Shown here one piece after another: positions 9,947 to 21,433 of a stretch of 64,000 bases of DNA. Both the position numbers and the translations under genes were made by a program. The stretch comes from Poa pratensis. Taxonomy: Eukaryota > Streptophyta > Magnoliopsida > Poales > Poaceae. The stretch covers positions 133,025,505 through 133,089,504 of the forward strand of contig CAMZMU010000041.1 in assembly GCA_947311845.1 (NCBI GenBank). Direction: 5' to 3'. The notes below the pieces were generated by a model. The model had not been told where the DNA came from. It did no database searches and saw only the letters and a program-made list of their open reading frames with translations. The stretch's first letter is position 1; each line of letters begins with the position of its first letter.

Positions 9947-11642
9947 CTTTTCGGTGTGCATTACATCAATGTTGTGTGGAAGCTCGATATCCTCCATGTA
10001 AGGGAGCAGCTTCCAGAAGCACGGAATGTGAGTCCACTGGTGCGTCTCCCCATAACCCACGAAACCATTCCCATCGGGGTTAGGCACGAGAGCTTCTAGC
10101 TCAGCCTTGATTTCTCTTCCGGTCATCAGACGTCGTTTCGGAGCATGGATCTCGACTCCTTTCTTGAACCGCTTTACGTCACTCCTGTATCTATGACCTG
10201 GGTCAAGGAACTGTCGATGTTGATCAAAGCATGAATACTTGCCTCGCTTCTTAAGCCATGAGAAAGTCATAGCCTGTCTGCACTATGGGCAAGGCCACTT
10301 CCCATGTGTACACCAGCCGCAGAACAAAGCACGCGCTGGTAAGTCATGCAGGGAAGTGTGGTACCAGACATACATATCGAAGTGATCATTTGTTGAGGCG
10401 TCATATGTTCGTACCCCGCGACCATTCCAGCCAATAGCCAAGTCTTCACCAGCGGTTCCAGGTACACGTTCATGTTCTTACCCGGGTATTTTGGTCCTGG
10501 GATTATCATCGACAATAACATGTTATGAGATCTCATGGACTCGCCGGGGGGAGGTTCTGGGGTATGACAAACACAGGCCAACAGCTGTATGTTGCCGCCG
10601 ACATGCCATACGGATTGAACCCATCGGTTGATATAGCAACAGCTATGCTCCTCGGGTCGCCCGCTTTCAGTGGATACTTCGCTACAAAGTTCTTCCATGC
10701 GTCACCATCCGACGGATGTATCATCTTGTCCGTGTATCTGTTCCCTAACGTGGCCCATCGCATCTGCTGGGCAGTGTCTTTGTTCATGTAAAGCCGCTGG
10801 ATCCTCGGTATAAATGGAAGGTACCGGAGAATCTTTTGTGGAATCCCGGTCTGCCTTTTCTGTCCACCACCGAGGTCGACCTCGAATTACCTAGAGGAAT
10901 TGCAATGGATGCAATAATTTGTTCCAGCATGTTCTTTCCTGAATAGCATGAATCACTTTGGACAGGCGTCTATCTTCTCATATGACATCTTAAGGTCACG
11001 GAGGAGTTTAGTCGCCTCGTAGAAGCTCTTTGCCAAGATATGCCCTTTCGGTAGAAGGCTGCCAACGACGGCCAGAATATCATCGAAACCATCCCTGCAT
11101 ATCTTCCTCTAGCACTTCACGGCCATAAGGCGAGCGATGGCATCTAGAAGGGTAACATATGTATGTTCATGAAGGGGTTTCTGCGAGCCAAACATAGTCT
11201 CGTAGTACTTCTTCGTGTCTTCATCCGGCTGCTCACTTGTCTCCGCCTCCTGAGGTGTCTCCGCCTCTACACGACGGCTTTCAGGCGCATTAGCATTGAC
11301 AAAGGCGTATAAGCAGTTGTTGAACCCAATGTCAAATTCTCCCGCCGGCTGAATCTGACGTGGCTCGGTTCTAGGACGTTTTGCTAACTGTTCACCATGG
11401 AAATTCCAAACATGGTAGAATGGTGTGAACCCATTCTTGATCAGGTGCGTACTAACATCTACCTTCAACTATCACCTTCGGTTCTCGCATTTTGAACAGG
11501 GGCAAAACACTTTCATGGGTCTGCTGCTGATGTCAAACACCTTGTTCACAAACTCCTCGGCCTTATCTCTCCATTCATCACTAAACTCCCACGGACTCTT
11601 TCTGCCAGCATACATCCACTCACGGTCAGCATGACCAGACAT
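9947..11642 (-). pseudogene. TNP2-type CACTA transposase (Transposase_21), degenerate
   Basis: Minus strand. It begins with a Transpos_assoc-like domain (11642-11472: ADREWMYAGRKSPWEFSDEW with a later CPCSKCENRR zinc-type end). The TNP2 N-terminus follows (11468-11109: THLIKNGFTPFYHVWNFHGE), then the catalytic-core region in different frames: about 10787-10533 (ATLGNRYTDKMIHPSDGDAW; SIAVAISTDGFNPYGMSAAT), 10590-10330 (MLLSMIIPGPKYPGKNMNVY), and 10270-9947 (MTFSWLKKRGKYSCFDQHRQ...LPHNIDVMHTEK). Frameshifts separate these blocks. Everything after HTEK (the C-terminal half and DUF4218-like region) is deleted, and the frame runs directly into the Transposase_24 protein. The upstream ATG at 11666 is less likely than 11642, which lies just after a CAG acceptor-like site. 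Not functional as transposase. Confidence 0.85.
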
Positions 11643-12827
11643 CTTCTTCTGCTCTTTGGGTGACAACGGTGACGCAATTAATTATATGCAGGAAGTAATA
11701 ATAAATTTATTCAATGTCGTCAGATTAATTACGGCCAAATTTTATCTTTTACAGCATGCAAGGGTTCACCTACACTTCTAATGGGTAGGGGCCTATCCTG
11801 CCCGAGTACGTGTAGATCGAGTCATGTCCCATGTTCTACCCCGACCCGAGACGGAATTTCAACATCACCTCCCCGCTGTTCTTCAGAATACACGTCTCGA
11901 GCTTGTCAAGCCGAGAGGGTGTGCATCCGAAGAACAACGGGGAGGTGCTGCCGAAATTCCGTCTCAGGAAGGGGTAGAACATGGAACACGACCCGATCTA
12001 CATGTACTCGGACTGTCCAACAGGACAATCCGGAAGTGTTACGGTTATAAATAAACAAAGATGGACAATCCTGCATATTTATAAATTTGTAAACCTTCCG
12101 GATGGGATCTGACTCGGGTTACGCGACTCGACTGACTTGGTGATCTAGACCAAAATAAAACCTATGCAGCAAGAGAGGCAAAATATGTATACCCCAGAAG
12201 CGTGGTCGATCATCGCAGAAGGTCGGGGAACGCTCTCCGGAGGGGGGACGGAACAGGGGCACCGAGGCGGCCCTCCTCAGCTGGCGAAGAAGCCCCATAA
12301 ACTACGACATCTGAAGCCCCATAAATATTCATGTAATGCTTAATGCTCTAGCACTCCATCAGGTTTTTTTGCATTAAAAATCATGAGGGACTTATACCTC
12401 TCAATGGCAGAACTTGAAGACCTTGGGTCGTCAGCTAGGGTGTGCCTCTCGGCTCTCTTGGTCCGGGCAGCGGGAGGCTCAAGCACCGGTGGGGATGGCA
12501 CACTATCCGTCTCCCACAACAAATCACCCCGTTCAGGTCTGAAGGAATTCTTCAGGTTCCTTTTTCATGAATAAAAATCTGACTGCCTACATTGGAAAAG
12601 CATACAATTGTAAAAAGGCGGGTGGTGCAAAATGTGGCTGCCTACATTGGTAAGAAAAAATGGACAGCGGGACATGACTGTTCATCACATAAAAACAATA
12701 CATGAGATGCGCTCTTAGACCACACATTCAAAATCTTTCATTTACTTGACAGCATTGCAAGCATGGGAAGAGGAAGCATACCGGACGTCGGTGTGCAGGA
12801 TCTTGGGCAAGGCGCGGCGGACGGCGT
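11643..12827 (-). other. CACTA-2 transposase leader region with foldback
   Basis: Upstream of the TNP2 start on the minus strand. It holds the 210-bp inverted repeat described separately and otherwise non-coding sequence. It continues past the gypsy-type insertion into the GC-rich leader at 20654-21060. Open frames at 12340-12574 lie on both strands and have no recognisable content. Confidence 0.5.
11802..12012. repeat. 210-bp near-loopless inverted repeat
   Basis: The two ~105-bp arms are near-complementary. The outer part runs CCGAGTACGTGTAGATCG... / ...CGATCTACATGTACTCGG, the middle GTTCTACCCC...GAGACGGAATTTC / GAAATTCCGTCTC...GGGGTAGAAC, and the inner TCACCTCCCCGCTGTTCTTC / GAAGAACAACGGGGAGGTGC. 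Pairing continues to a centre near 11905 (GAGCTTGTCAAGCCGAG). It is in the presumed leader of the transposase gene, about 160-370 bp upstream of its start, so a transcript would fold into a long hairpin. Confidence 0.85.
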
Positions 12828-13351
12828 TGTCATGGGTTTGTCACGTCAGATGTCATGGATGACTTCGTAGGTGTGGGATTTGCGCGAGTCAATTGCCTCC
12901 AAGATTGGGATCGCAGGAACAAGGACGAACACAGATTTACCCAGGTTCGGCCCCTCAATGTGAGGTAAAGACCTACTTCCTGCCTACCCTAGCTTGGTAT
13001 TGATATGATATATGTGGTGTTACAATGGTGGCGATCCGATCTGGGAACTCGCCGTAAGAGCTAGGGTTTAGGGCTTGATAGCTTGACCTGTCTAAGTCCT
13101 GCGAGTCCTCTTTATATACACAGAGGCTCGCTAGGTTACAAAGGAAACTTCCTCCACAAGGAATATACAGACCGGGACCTACTTGGAGACTAACTCCTCC
13201 TCACGTCTTCAGGATGTGTCTTCTAGATCCTTCACCTTGTGGTGGTACGATGTTGGGCTTGCTTTCATGCAGGCCTTAATTGTGCGAGTAAGATGAGTCG
13301 CACTTTACCAAATATGGGCCGCGGGTTAATCTACAAAGTATTCCCCCGACA
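12828..13351 (-). repeat. 3' LTR of the pol-deleted gypsy-type element
   Basis: 524 bp, TGTCATGGG...CCCCCGACA. Contains the same minus-strand TATATAAA motif as the other LTR. Confidence 0.92.
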
Positions 13352-13681
13352 TTAGCCCCCAAGTTCAGCTTGGACTTCGGACGAAGGCTTCTTTGTCTTA
13401 TTGAACCATTGAACCGCTCACATGAATGTCCCAGCTGAACTCCAATTTTTGTATCGCCATTTGCGACTTATAACCTTCTTAGCGGCTCAAGGGCGCGACT
13501 CATCTGGTCGTGCCTGTTGGTTTTCAGATCTGAGCATCTTCTGCGCCTGGGCTTTTTATGTTGGCCCATCGGCCTCCCTGGCGTTCTACTTCAATTACGC
13601 CGCCGCTACTCTTCTCTGCCGCCTTTGGTTCCGCTTCTTGCGCTTGCAATCTTCTGGCGGAAATCCCCTTGATTGAAAGAG

Positions 13682-16600
13682 ATGTCTCGCCGTAGCTGCA
13701 ACTGGGAAGGCTCGTGGATTGATGAGGTATTTTTGGAGTCTCTAGCTGCTCGCGGCCTTCTTCCTCCGAGGGATCAATGCGAATGGCGCGCTGCTGGCGA
13801 GGAGATAATTCCCGATCCACAGCCAGGAGAAGTGGTGATTTTTGCGGAACACGTCGAGCGCGGATTCAAGCCTCCTGGTTCTCTTTTCTTTCGCTCCCTG
13901 ATGCAGCGGCTGGGTCTTCGCCTGCATGACATCGGTCCCAACTCAATATTGCAAGTGAGTAACTTCCACGTCCTTTGCGAAGATTACTTAGGATTCCTCC
14001 TTCAATAGACTTCTGGCTCGCTCTCTTTAGCTGCAATAGTCAAAAAGAAGCAATAGATGCATCTTTCCTCCAATGCGGCGCCATATCTTTCCAACGCCGT
14101 AAGGGTAGTATTTTCCCAAAGCTAGCCCTTGCCAAAAAAGTTAAGGACTGGCAAAGAACTTTCTTTTACTGCAAAGATACTTCTCCTGAGAGCGAGATTC
14201 ATCTCCCCCCTTGGTCTCCACTTCCTTTCGAGCTACCTCTGCTTTGTCTTCCAAGCCCGATCCTTCTCGTTGCCTCCATCGAGATTCTTTTAGACAAGGT
14301 GAGGGCGCTGACGCTCCATGGTCTTACCGGATTGGATCTTATATCTTGCTGGACCAAATGGCGAATTCAGCCTGTGAGTCGCCGTCTGCGACTTATGATG
14401 GACTTCACCTGCCATGCCGATGACGTTGATCGCACTTGCCCTGAAGATTGGGACAAAGGGGAGTGGATAAACTTCATTCGCCGAGTGACGAACGAGGACA
14501 TTGACTCGTATGATAACGTCGGTCTTGCTCCCTTCTGGGCTGAACACAAGCCTTTTGTGGTAATTTTCTTGTAACTTTTTCCCTCTAGGATTCCTTCTTC
14601 AAAGTTGACTATTTCTGTTGATTCTCTTTCAGATCGATCCTTACTTTTGGACTCTCCCATCCGAAGAGGAGACCGGCTCAGGCCAAGAAACCACTGTGAA
14701 GTTGCCAGAAGAAGTCGCTGATCCTGGCGAGGAAATGATCGCACATGGCACTGTTTCCGAGCCTGGTGGTAGCACATCTGAAGAGGAGCAACAAATGGCC
14801 AATGCTCTCTTGTCCACGGCTCCAGGCACATCTTTCTGGCGCTTCCTGAAGTACCTCGCAGGTCCTCTAAGCGTCTTCTATCTGAGAGCTCAGAAGATCC
14901 CTCGCAACCTGAGAAACGTCGCAAGGCCTTGGCGTTGCTTGTGGATATCAAAGCTGCCAAATCTTTAAAACTTGCTAAGCCTGACAGCGCTGTACTTCCC
15001 TCCGAGCCTGCGGTGAAGAATTGCCCTCGACAAGCTCGGGTATTTCCTTGTGACATTCTTTTCTTTGTATTCATGTGTCTTCATGAAGGGTTGTTTATTC
15101 ACTGTTGTTTTTTCTATCCCGTAGGCTCAGACCTGCAAGATTTGTCTTCTCCTTCTTCTGGTTGCCTGATGAAGAGCGTCCGTATTGCTTCTGGGTAAGA
15201 CTTGCTTTCCTTCTATAACTGTTGTGCTGCCATTTTGGTCTATAACCATCAATATCTTGCAGGGCCATGGTTGGAGGAGATACAAAGTCTACCTCCTCCA
15301 CTGATCTTTCTCAGCCAACCACAAGTGAAGGTGATGTTGCTGGTGAGGACATGGGAACTAGCGATGGCGCGACTTATCTGAAGCCTTCTTTAGAAGAGGG
15401 TATTGCCGATGCGGCTCCTGCCGTGGTTCCAGTCGCAGCGCCATCTGCGACTCCTAATGTTGATGGGATGCCCCTTCAAGTTGGAGCTCCTATTTCTGAA
15501 GCGGCTGACCTCCCCAGCGCTAGTAGTTCCAAATCAATTGCAGATGCCATAATCGATGCTGGAGATAAGCACGCTGCTTTATTGCGCGACCTGGTTGGGC
15601 AATTATCTTCAAGTCGCCTGGTACGCATACTGTAGCCCCCAAGGATCAAGACCTTGTGTCAGTTCGCAGGGTGTTGATTCTTTTTTTTTAAGCTTTGAGC
15701 CCCCAAGTACCTTTCAAAATTGCTTATATTCCGTTTACTCGCAGCTTGAGCTTTCTTCGCTTGCTGCTTCTGACGCAATGAAAGCCAAGGGCATTTCCTT
15801 AGATAAACCTGAAGTGACGCGATCTGCCTTGGGACATCATAGCGATATCATTAAGAACCAAGCGCAAGAAATACAAATACTCAAAGATCAACTTGACTCC
15901 TGTGAAGAGCAATTTAAGAGCTCGAAGCAGACTCCAAGCAGCGACTAATGGAGAAGGATGAATTGATAAAATCCTTGCGAGAGGGGCTGAATCTCAAATC
16001 TGAGCTGCTTGATCGGCTGAAAGGAGACCATGTGAGGGAGCTCGCCGCGCGAGATGAAAAATATAACTCGCTGCTCAAGGCTTTTGAGGGTTTTGGATCT
16101 GCTGTTAAATCAGCCATTCTGCAACTCGCTGGTACATCCCTAATCCTTTGTCTCTTGATCATTTATCTGAGTGACCATCATGAGCTGCTGATCTGAATAA
16201 TATCTTGTTTTTTGTTGCAGGGCCTGGCGCTCCTGTGTATCGCTCCAATTTGAAGGATCAACTGGAATATCTTCAAGATTTTAGCCTGCGCCTTCTTAAA
16301 GTAACCAAAGAGGTTATGACAAAAATCGCCCCTGCGACTGATGCTCCAGATTCATGTGAGTTTTGGCTGAACAGGCTATTTAAGGCTCCTCACTATGTCT
16401 CTGATTGGAAGGGGTCTTCTGCTCGCTCCGGAGCTGCTCATGTGTTGACATTACTCCGGGCATATTATCCAGAATAGAGGTAGGCAAGATTGCTCTTCAT
16501 GACCGGGCGAAGCGCGCGGATGGTACTGAGCTTCCATGAGTGAATACTTCGACATCTGGAAGGGTATGTGTGGATACGCCACATTACTTGTTAAGAATTT

Positions 16601-16770
16601 AGACTTGGGCTCTTATCTGGGAAAGTTCAACCCTGATGGTAGCAAAGCTACGAAGGAGAAATCCACTGGGGCTGAATCATCCCGAGCTTCCGATCCATCC
16701 TCAGGACCTGGTGGTACTTCCACTTCATCTGGTGGTGCCTTGGCTATAAGGACACCTGCTGCCCAGCCTC
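13682..16770 (+). pseudogene. Antisense Transposase_28-like retroelement protein
   Basis: Opposite in direction to its host retroelement. Starts at ATG 13682 (MSRRSCNWEGSW). The first block (GEVVIFAEHVERGFKPPGS, then LRLHDIGPNSILQVSNFHVL) matches the PF04195 'putative gypsy type transposon' pattern. A frame slip near 13995 shifts reading to IPPSIDFWLALFSCN and on to 14559. GT at 14560 and AG at 14632 join PFV to IDPYFWTLPSEEE in phase. Later pieces include an acidic Ser/Glu-rich part (14700-14860), a coiled-coil-rich part (15740-16130) and a Gly/Ser-rich tail (16640-16770). Function unknown; such genes are found antisense to pol in the 3' region of grass retroelements. Confidence 0.65.
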
Positions 16771-16929
16771 GAGGCAAGCCGCGAAGGCTTCTGTTCCTGC
16801 GACTCGAAAGCAGAAATAAACATCCAATAGTAATGTGCGACTCGTCAATAGTGACTTGCCCGTTAGTATGTAAAAAATTGTGTACTATAAGCAGTACTTT
16901 TGTGACCTATAAGCAGGTTCTTTTATGAT

Positions 16930-17510
16930 ACTTCCATTAAGTAGACGCTCGCGCGGCTCAGTATTTCCTAGGAACATGTGTGTTCAGGGTCGAGAGCGGC
17001 CATGATAGGCAATCAAGCTCGATTGACGCCACACCCCAGTACTTTGGCCGCATAATGCAAGACGCTTCTAGCTTAAGGACTGCCACTCGTTTGGCAAGGG
17101 TTGAGGTAGCGAGCTGTCGCTGTGCTTTGTAAAAAAGCCCTCAGGGTTGGTGATGTATGAAATTCAAAAGACTCAGCGACTCAATGATAGTTGAGGCGAA
17201 ACGACGAACCCTTGAATGTCAAGGGTGCCGGCTTTATTTCATAACCACTCAATTTATTACAGGGTGAGACAAAGACGATGCAGACCCTTTAATGCGAGTT
17301 TTCTGTTCCTCGCAGGTCATGCATACTTGATACTCATCGCACTCATTTGCGAAATAATACTCCTGACGGAGTGGGTTGAACACCTAGTTGGTTCATGTTT
17401 GAGTTGCTAAAAGCAACTCGGGTCGAGCATGATAGCTCCGATGTTTTCATGCCAAAGTGAGGGTCAAATCTTTTGATAGGTAGTCGCACTGAGTTGCGAC
17501 TTATGCCAAT
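16930..17510 (-). other. Non-coding stretch between pol remnant and antisense ORF
   Basis: No supported gene. It sits where RT, RNase H and integrase would be expected, so it probably contains the deletion junction and spacer sequence. Confidence 0.4.
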
Positions 17511-18480
17511 TCACGTCCTTGGGGGATGAGTCGCGGGGTAAGGCCTCACAATAGTTGGGCCTCTCTGACTTGGGTTGTTGATTGATATTGGATCTATGCA
17601 TATACGCCATCTCTTGTTTTGTTTTTGTATCAAAGCGATTCCTGGAGTGTTATCTTCCTGATTCGCGACTGTATGGTTGAATTCACCATCTGGTGGGCGC
17701 GTCCTGCTGTCCGTCCATTCTGAGTCCCCAAGGCGACTCGCTTTGGGCTGCGGAGGTTTACTGATGGCCTGAGACCATGTGAGGAGTTGGCGATGCAAGC
17801 TTCTTCTGCAATTACTGAGCCTGCTTCCTCGCACTCTAGCGCTCTCTGTCTGTCTCCGTGCACCGTGATCACGCCGTTTGGTCCTGGTATCTTTAACTGC
17901 AGGTATACGTAGCAGGGGCGGGCAGTGAATTTGACATAAGCTTCTCTCCCGAAGATCGCATGGTATGGGCTTTTGACTGCTACGACCTCGAAGCTCAGGA
18001 ACTCTGTGCGGAAGTTTCGCTCGGTCCCGAAGCTGACTTCGAGGGTAATTTTTCCTATAGGTCGAGTGATTATTCCTGGAATTATGCCTTGGATATCCTT
18101 CCTTGTTGGCTGTAGCCGCCGCTCGGGTATGTTCATTCGACGGAGCGTGTCTTGGTATAGGATGTTTACTCTTCCTCCTCCATCCATGAGGACTTTGTTC
18201 AACCTGTATCCCGCGACTTGCGGTGTAACAACGAGAGCCAACTGTCCTGGATCTTTTACTTCTGGGGGATGATCGTCGCGACTCCAAACAACCGATCGCT
18301 CTGTCCAACGGCGGTGTCTTTCCAGAGTTGGGATTGAGTCGCGGCTCCATCTGCTATTCATTTGCCTTTTGTTGCCCGCTGTTTGTACATCCACGGTATG
18401 AAATTGCCCTATGTTTCTTCTTACTGAAGTTTCAGGCTTTTGACAGGAGTTCTCCTTGTCCCTATGCTGCATTGGTCCGC
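17511..18480 (-). pseudogene. Gypsy-type aspartic protease and start of reverse transcriptase
   Basis: Minus strand. The protease block has LNKVLMDGGGRVNILYQDTL; the family usually reads D-G/T-G-S, so the active-site serine position is G here. It continues with FGREAYVKFTARPCYVYLQL, typical of retropepsins of this clade. After a frame change the RT N-terminus appears (NKRWRICIDPISINNP), but coding ends at about 17511, before any RT catalytic motif. The frame changes and loss of the RT core mean no active polymerase is made. Confidence 0.75.
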
Positions 18481-18799
18481 TGTGAGTCGCGATTGATGAA
18501 TCGCCTTCCTTCCATCGCCTGTAGTAGTGACACTGTGCCTTGGTGTGACCCGCGGGTCTTCCATCTCTTCTGCGATGTAAGTCGCAAGGACTATCGAAAA
18601 TCCCTTTGGCGCTGTTGGGGAGTGACTCCTGTCTCTTTTCTGCTCCTTAGTTGATGCTTACAGTGTTCTGTTTCCTTTGAGATTGGCAAGGTGCCGCTTG
18701 CCATCTTGTCTGTCTCTGCGTGCTTGTTAGTAGTCGCCGAGAGTTGGCCGAAAGTATTGATCTTTGTTCAGTGCGGCTTAAGGTACGCACCGGCGGCTC

Positions 18800-19900
18800 A
18801 AACCTAGTTCTTTCTCATAACTTGCACTTCAGATTGTGCCGTGGTATCTTTGGCAGAGTCAAGGATCCCTGTGACTTGTTTTATCCAGTCGCTGGTTGAT
18901 TCGTTCTCCTTCTGGATCCACTGTCTGAGGTTCTTCACGCCCTCTATTTGGAACCTTTTGATGAACTTATCCTTCAATTCTCCCATGAGTTTATTGACTT
19001 TGGTGGCAACCTTAGCAGCCAATCCCTGGCTTCTCCCTGTAGTACCAAGTGAAAATATTTTGCGAGCACCTCCTGAGTTACACCGATTCCTGTCATGTTT
19101 ATTTCATAGTCCTCTATCCATAGACAGGGTCCAGATCATTATGGTAGGTGGTGACTTGCTGCGACTCGCCGAAGTTCGGTGGGAAACGAGTGAGCCGTAT
19201 TTCCTCCCCGAAACATGCTGGTCCTTTCAATAACGAATAGGAGCTCACAGGTGCCGTATCTTCATCTGAATCAGTTTCAAACTGGGTTGGTTGAGTCGCA
19301 TCAAGCATCGCGGCTTACCGTCAGCCTTACTCTCTTTCCTGGTGATATTTGCAGACCTGCTAGCTGGTTGTCTAATTCTTCCACATTGCATCCTTCCTCG
19401 CCCCACGATACCTCGTGTTGCGGCTCGTTAGGCGTGACTCCATACATGTTTGCTTGCTGTAGGGCGGCAGTCTGTAGCAGATCAATCGCATGGCGAGCTT
19501 CCTTATCAGCTCGCGTATCCCGACTGGTGCTATTTTTGATAATATCCCGATCGCGTCGTGCATATTGCTCTCCGGATTGTTGTGGAACTTCTGCTTCATC
19601 TCTTGCTCTCCTTCGTCGTTCTGGCGCGAGTTGCCTGTTGCTTTTGCTGCCGACGCCTCAGTCGCCGATCTTCTTCCTGGAGTTTTTTGCGCTCTGCGCG
19701 AGTCTTTGTGCTTCTTCGCAAAGCTCCATCCTGACAGCCTCGATTTCTTCAATTTGGGATCTTTCTCCCGGCCAGGCAGAGGTTCCCAGATTGGTTTTGA
19801 CGGGACGGAGGCAGGTGTTTTTGCTCCGGTCTGTTGCAGTTCTTCTAACACGCGGACCCTAACTGGCCGCAGTTCCTCTCCTGATTCGTCCCTTGAGTCG
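18800..19900 (-). pseudogene. Gypsy-type gag, broken
   Basis: Minus-strand gag-like blocks: a charged N-terminal part (19851-19372, KKHKDSRRAQKTPGRRSA), the LLKGPACFGEEIRLTRFPPN block (19240-19120) that opens the capsid-like region, and a capsid C-terminal block (19022-18804, MGELKDKFIKRFQIEGVKNL then KENESTSDWIKQV). These match Retrotrans_gag order. Different frames and stops separate them. It follows the primer-binding site, as expected for gag. Confidence 0.7.
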
Positions 19901-20108
19901 CGTCTGAAGATCTGCGACTGACGGACCCAACGAAGATTTTCACAGACCCGACGGGAATAATATACCCAAATTCAACGTGATCTGCCTCTGGTCCCCACTC
20001 CGAGTCGTCGATGAAGGGAACACCATTGATATCTTCCACTTGGCCGATGGCGATGTCCTTGAACCCTGATTCCGATCCTGCGCGGAACGTGACGCTCTTG
20101 ACCGCAGG

Positions 20109-20125
20109 CCCCACGGTGGGCGCCA
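20109..20125 (-). other. Primer-binding site of the pol-deleted gypsy-type element
   Basis: Minus strand TGGCGCCCACCGTGGGG, two bases inside the 5' LTR. Confidence 0.85.
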
Positions 20126-20127
20126 AC

Positions 20128-20653
20128 TGTCGTGGGTTTGTCACGTCAGATGTCATGGATGACTTCGTAGGTGTGGGATTTGCGCGAGTCAATCGTCTCC
20201 GAGCTTGGGATCGCAGGAACAAGGACGAACACAGATTTACCCAGGTTCGGCCCCTCAATGTGAGGTAAAGACCTACTTCCTGCCTACCCTAGCATTGGTA
20301 TTGATATGATATATGTGGTGTTACAATGGTGGCGATCCGATCTGGGAACTCGCCGTAAGAGCTAGGGTTTAGGGCTTGATAGCTTGACCTGTCTAAGTCC
20401 TGCGAGTCCTCTTTATATACACAGAGGCTCGCTAGGTTACAAAGGAAACTTCCTCCACAAGGAATATACAAACCGGGACCTACTTGGAGACTAACTCCTC
20501 CTCATGTCGATCAGGATGTGTCTTCTAGATCCTTCACCTTGTGGTGGTACGATGTTGGGCTTGCTTTCATGCAGGCCTTAATTGTGCGAGTAAGATGAGT
20601 CGCACTTTACCAAATATGGGCCGCGTGTTAATCTACAAAGTATTCCCCCGACA
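20128..20653 (-). repeat. 5' LTR of the pol-deleted gypsy-type element
   Basis: 526 bp. Carries a minus-strand TATATAAA box at 20412-20419, the likely promoter of the element. Confidence 0.92.
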
Positions 20654-21060
20654 GGCGTGTCTCCGGGCGTCGCCGTGTCGCGTTGGATGCGGGTGTCGGC
20701 GTCGAGGTGGGAGGAGGCCGCAGCGGTGGATGTGGGTGTCGAGGAGGAGGCCGGGGAGGACGAGGAGGAGGCCGGGGAGGTCGGGGAGGCCGGCGAGATA
20801 GCCGGGGAGCGCCGTCACGGGCGCGGGAGGGGAGGCGCGGGGTGGGGGCCACGCTGCTGCGGTTTAGGAGAGCGGTAGGGGAGGCCGGCGTGGAGGGCGT
20901 AGGAGGCGTGGGGGTGTCGGGGCTGTGGCGGCGGGCCGACGGCGGGCCGGCGGCGGCGCACGGTGGATGCAGGTGTCGGGTGCGTGGAGTGTGAGAGCGA
21001 GTGAGGATACGTGTGAGCGAGTGGTGGTGGATCAATGTCTGAATGGATGAGATTCTTTGC
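20654..21060 (-). promoter_or_regulatory. GC-rich leader of the CACTA-2 transposase gene
   Basis: Directly continues 12827 once the retroelement is removed. Very GC-rich with CGGGGAGG/GAGGAGGCC repeats and a C/T-rich minus-strand sequence like a 5' leader. Long open frames on both strands are low-complexity shadows (Pro/Arg- or Gly-rich) and not credible proteins. Confidence 0.45.
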
Positions 21061-21170
21061 CTTTGCCGTGTGCATTTAATCGTGGCGCACGACAAAGGGC
21101 CCTTTGCCGTGAGATCGCAGAGCAAAGCGCACGGCAAAGACAGCCTTTGCCGTGTGCTTTTTTTTCTTTC
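21061..21170. repeat. CACTA-2 subterminal repeats, inner part
   Basis: About five TTTGCCGTG/CACGGCAAA motifs. The same motif resumes at 25525, so the two parts belong to one array separated by later insertions. Confidence 0.75.
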
Positions 21171-21433
21171 TATTTGTTTTTTCTTTTAATTCTTTTTCTT
21201 GTTTACTATTTTTATGGACTGTTTATTAGTATTAGTTAATACATTATTTATCTATATATTATTTTATGATAAATTATGGTTATGTTAATACAAGAAAACT
21301 ACTCCAGAGATCAAACAAGAAAACTAGCATCCACATACCAAGCTCATACGCAATGATCGTGATGTAGTAACGCAGCGACACCAGATGAGTACAAGAAGAA
21401 GATTAAAACTTGCACAGAGGAGGGACTGAATGT
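21171..21433. other. AT-rich spacer
   Basis: T-rich then A-rich sequence with no gene or clear repeat. It marks the left border of the inserted island. Confidence 0.4.

Larger units (their letters stand above)
12828..20653 (-). mobile_element. Gypsy-type LTR retrotransposon, pol-deleted, with antisense ORF
   Basis: 7,826 bp with LTRs 12828-13351 (524 bp) and 20128-20653 (526 bp), TGTCRTGGG...CCCCCGACA, and exact target duplication GGCGT (12823-12827, 20654-20658). On the minus strand the primer-binding site TGGCGCCCACCGTGGGG (20109-20125) sits two bases inside the right LTR, and the polypurine tract CTTGGGGGCTAA adjoins the left LTR. Minus-strand order: gag (about 19900-18800), aspartic protease (about 18300-17800), only the start of reverse transcriptase, then non-coding. 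A Transposase_28-like gene occupies the 3' region in antisense. RNase H and integrase are absent, so it is non-autonomous. I count about nine substitutions and two single-base indels between LTRs (roughly 1.7%). An antisense ORF in the 3' region recalls Tat/Grande-lineage elements. Confidence 0.92.

Noticed and set aside
20628..21137. 169-residue Pro/Arg-rich minus-strand ORF
   Set aside because: Low-complexity frame through a GC-rich leader that also spans the retroelement border; not a credible protein.
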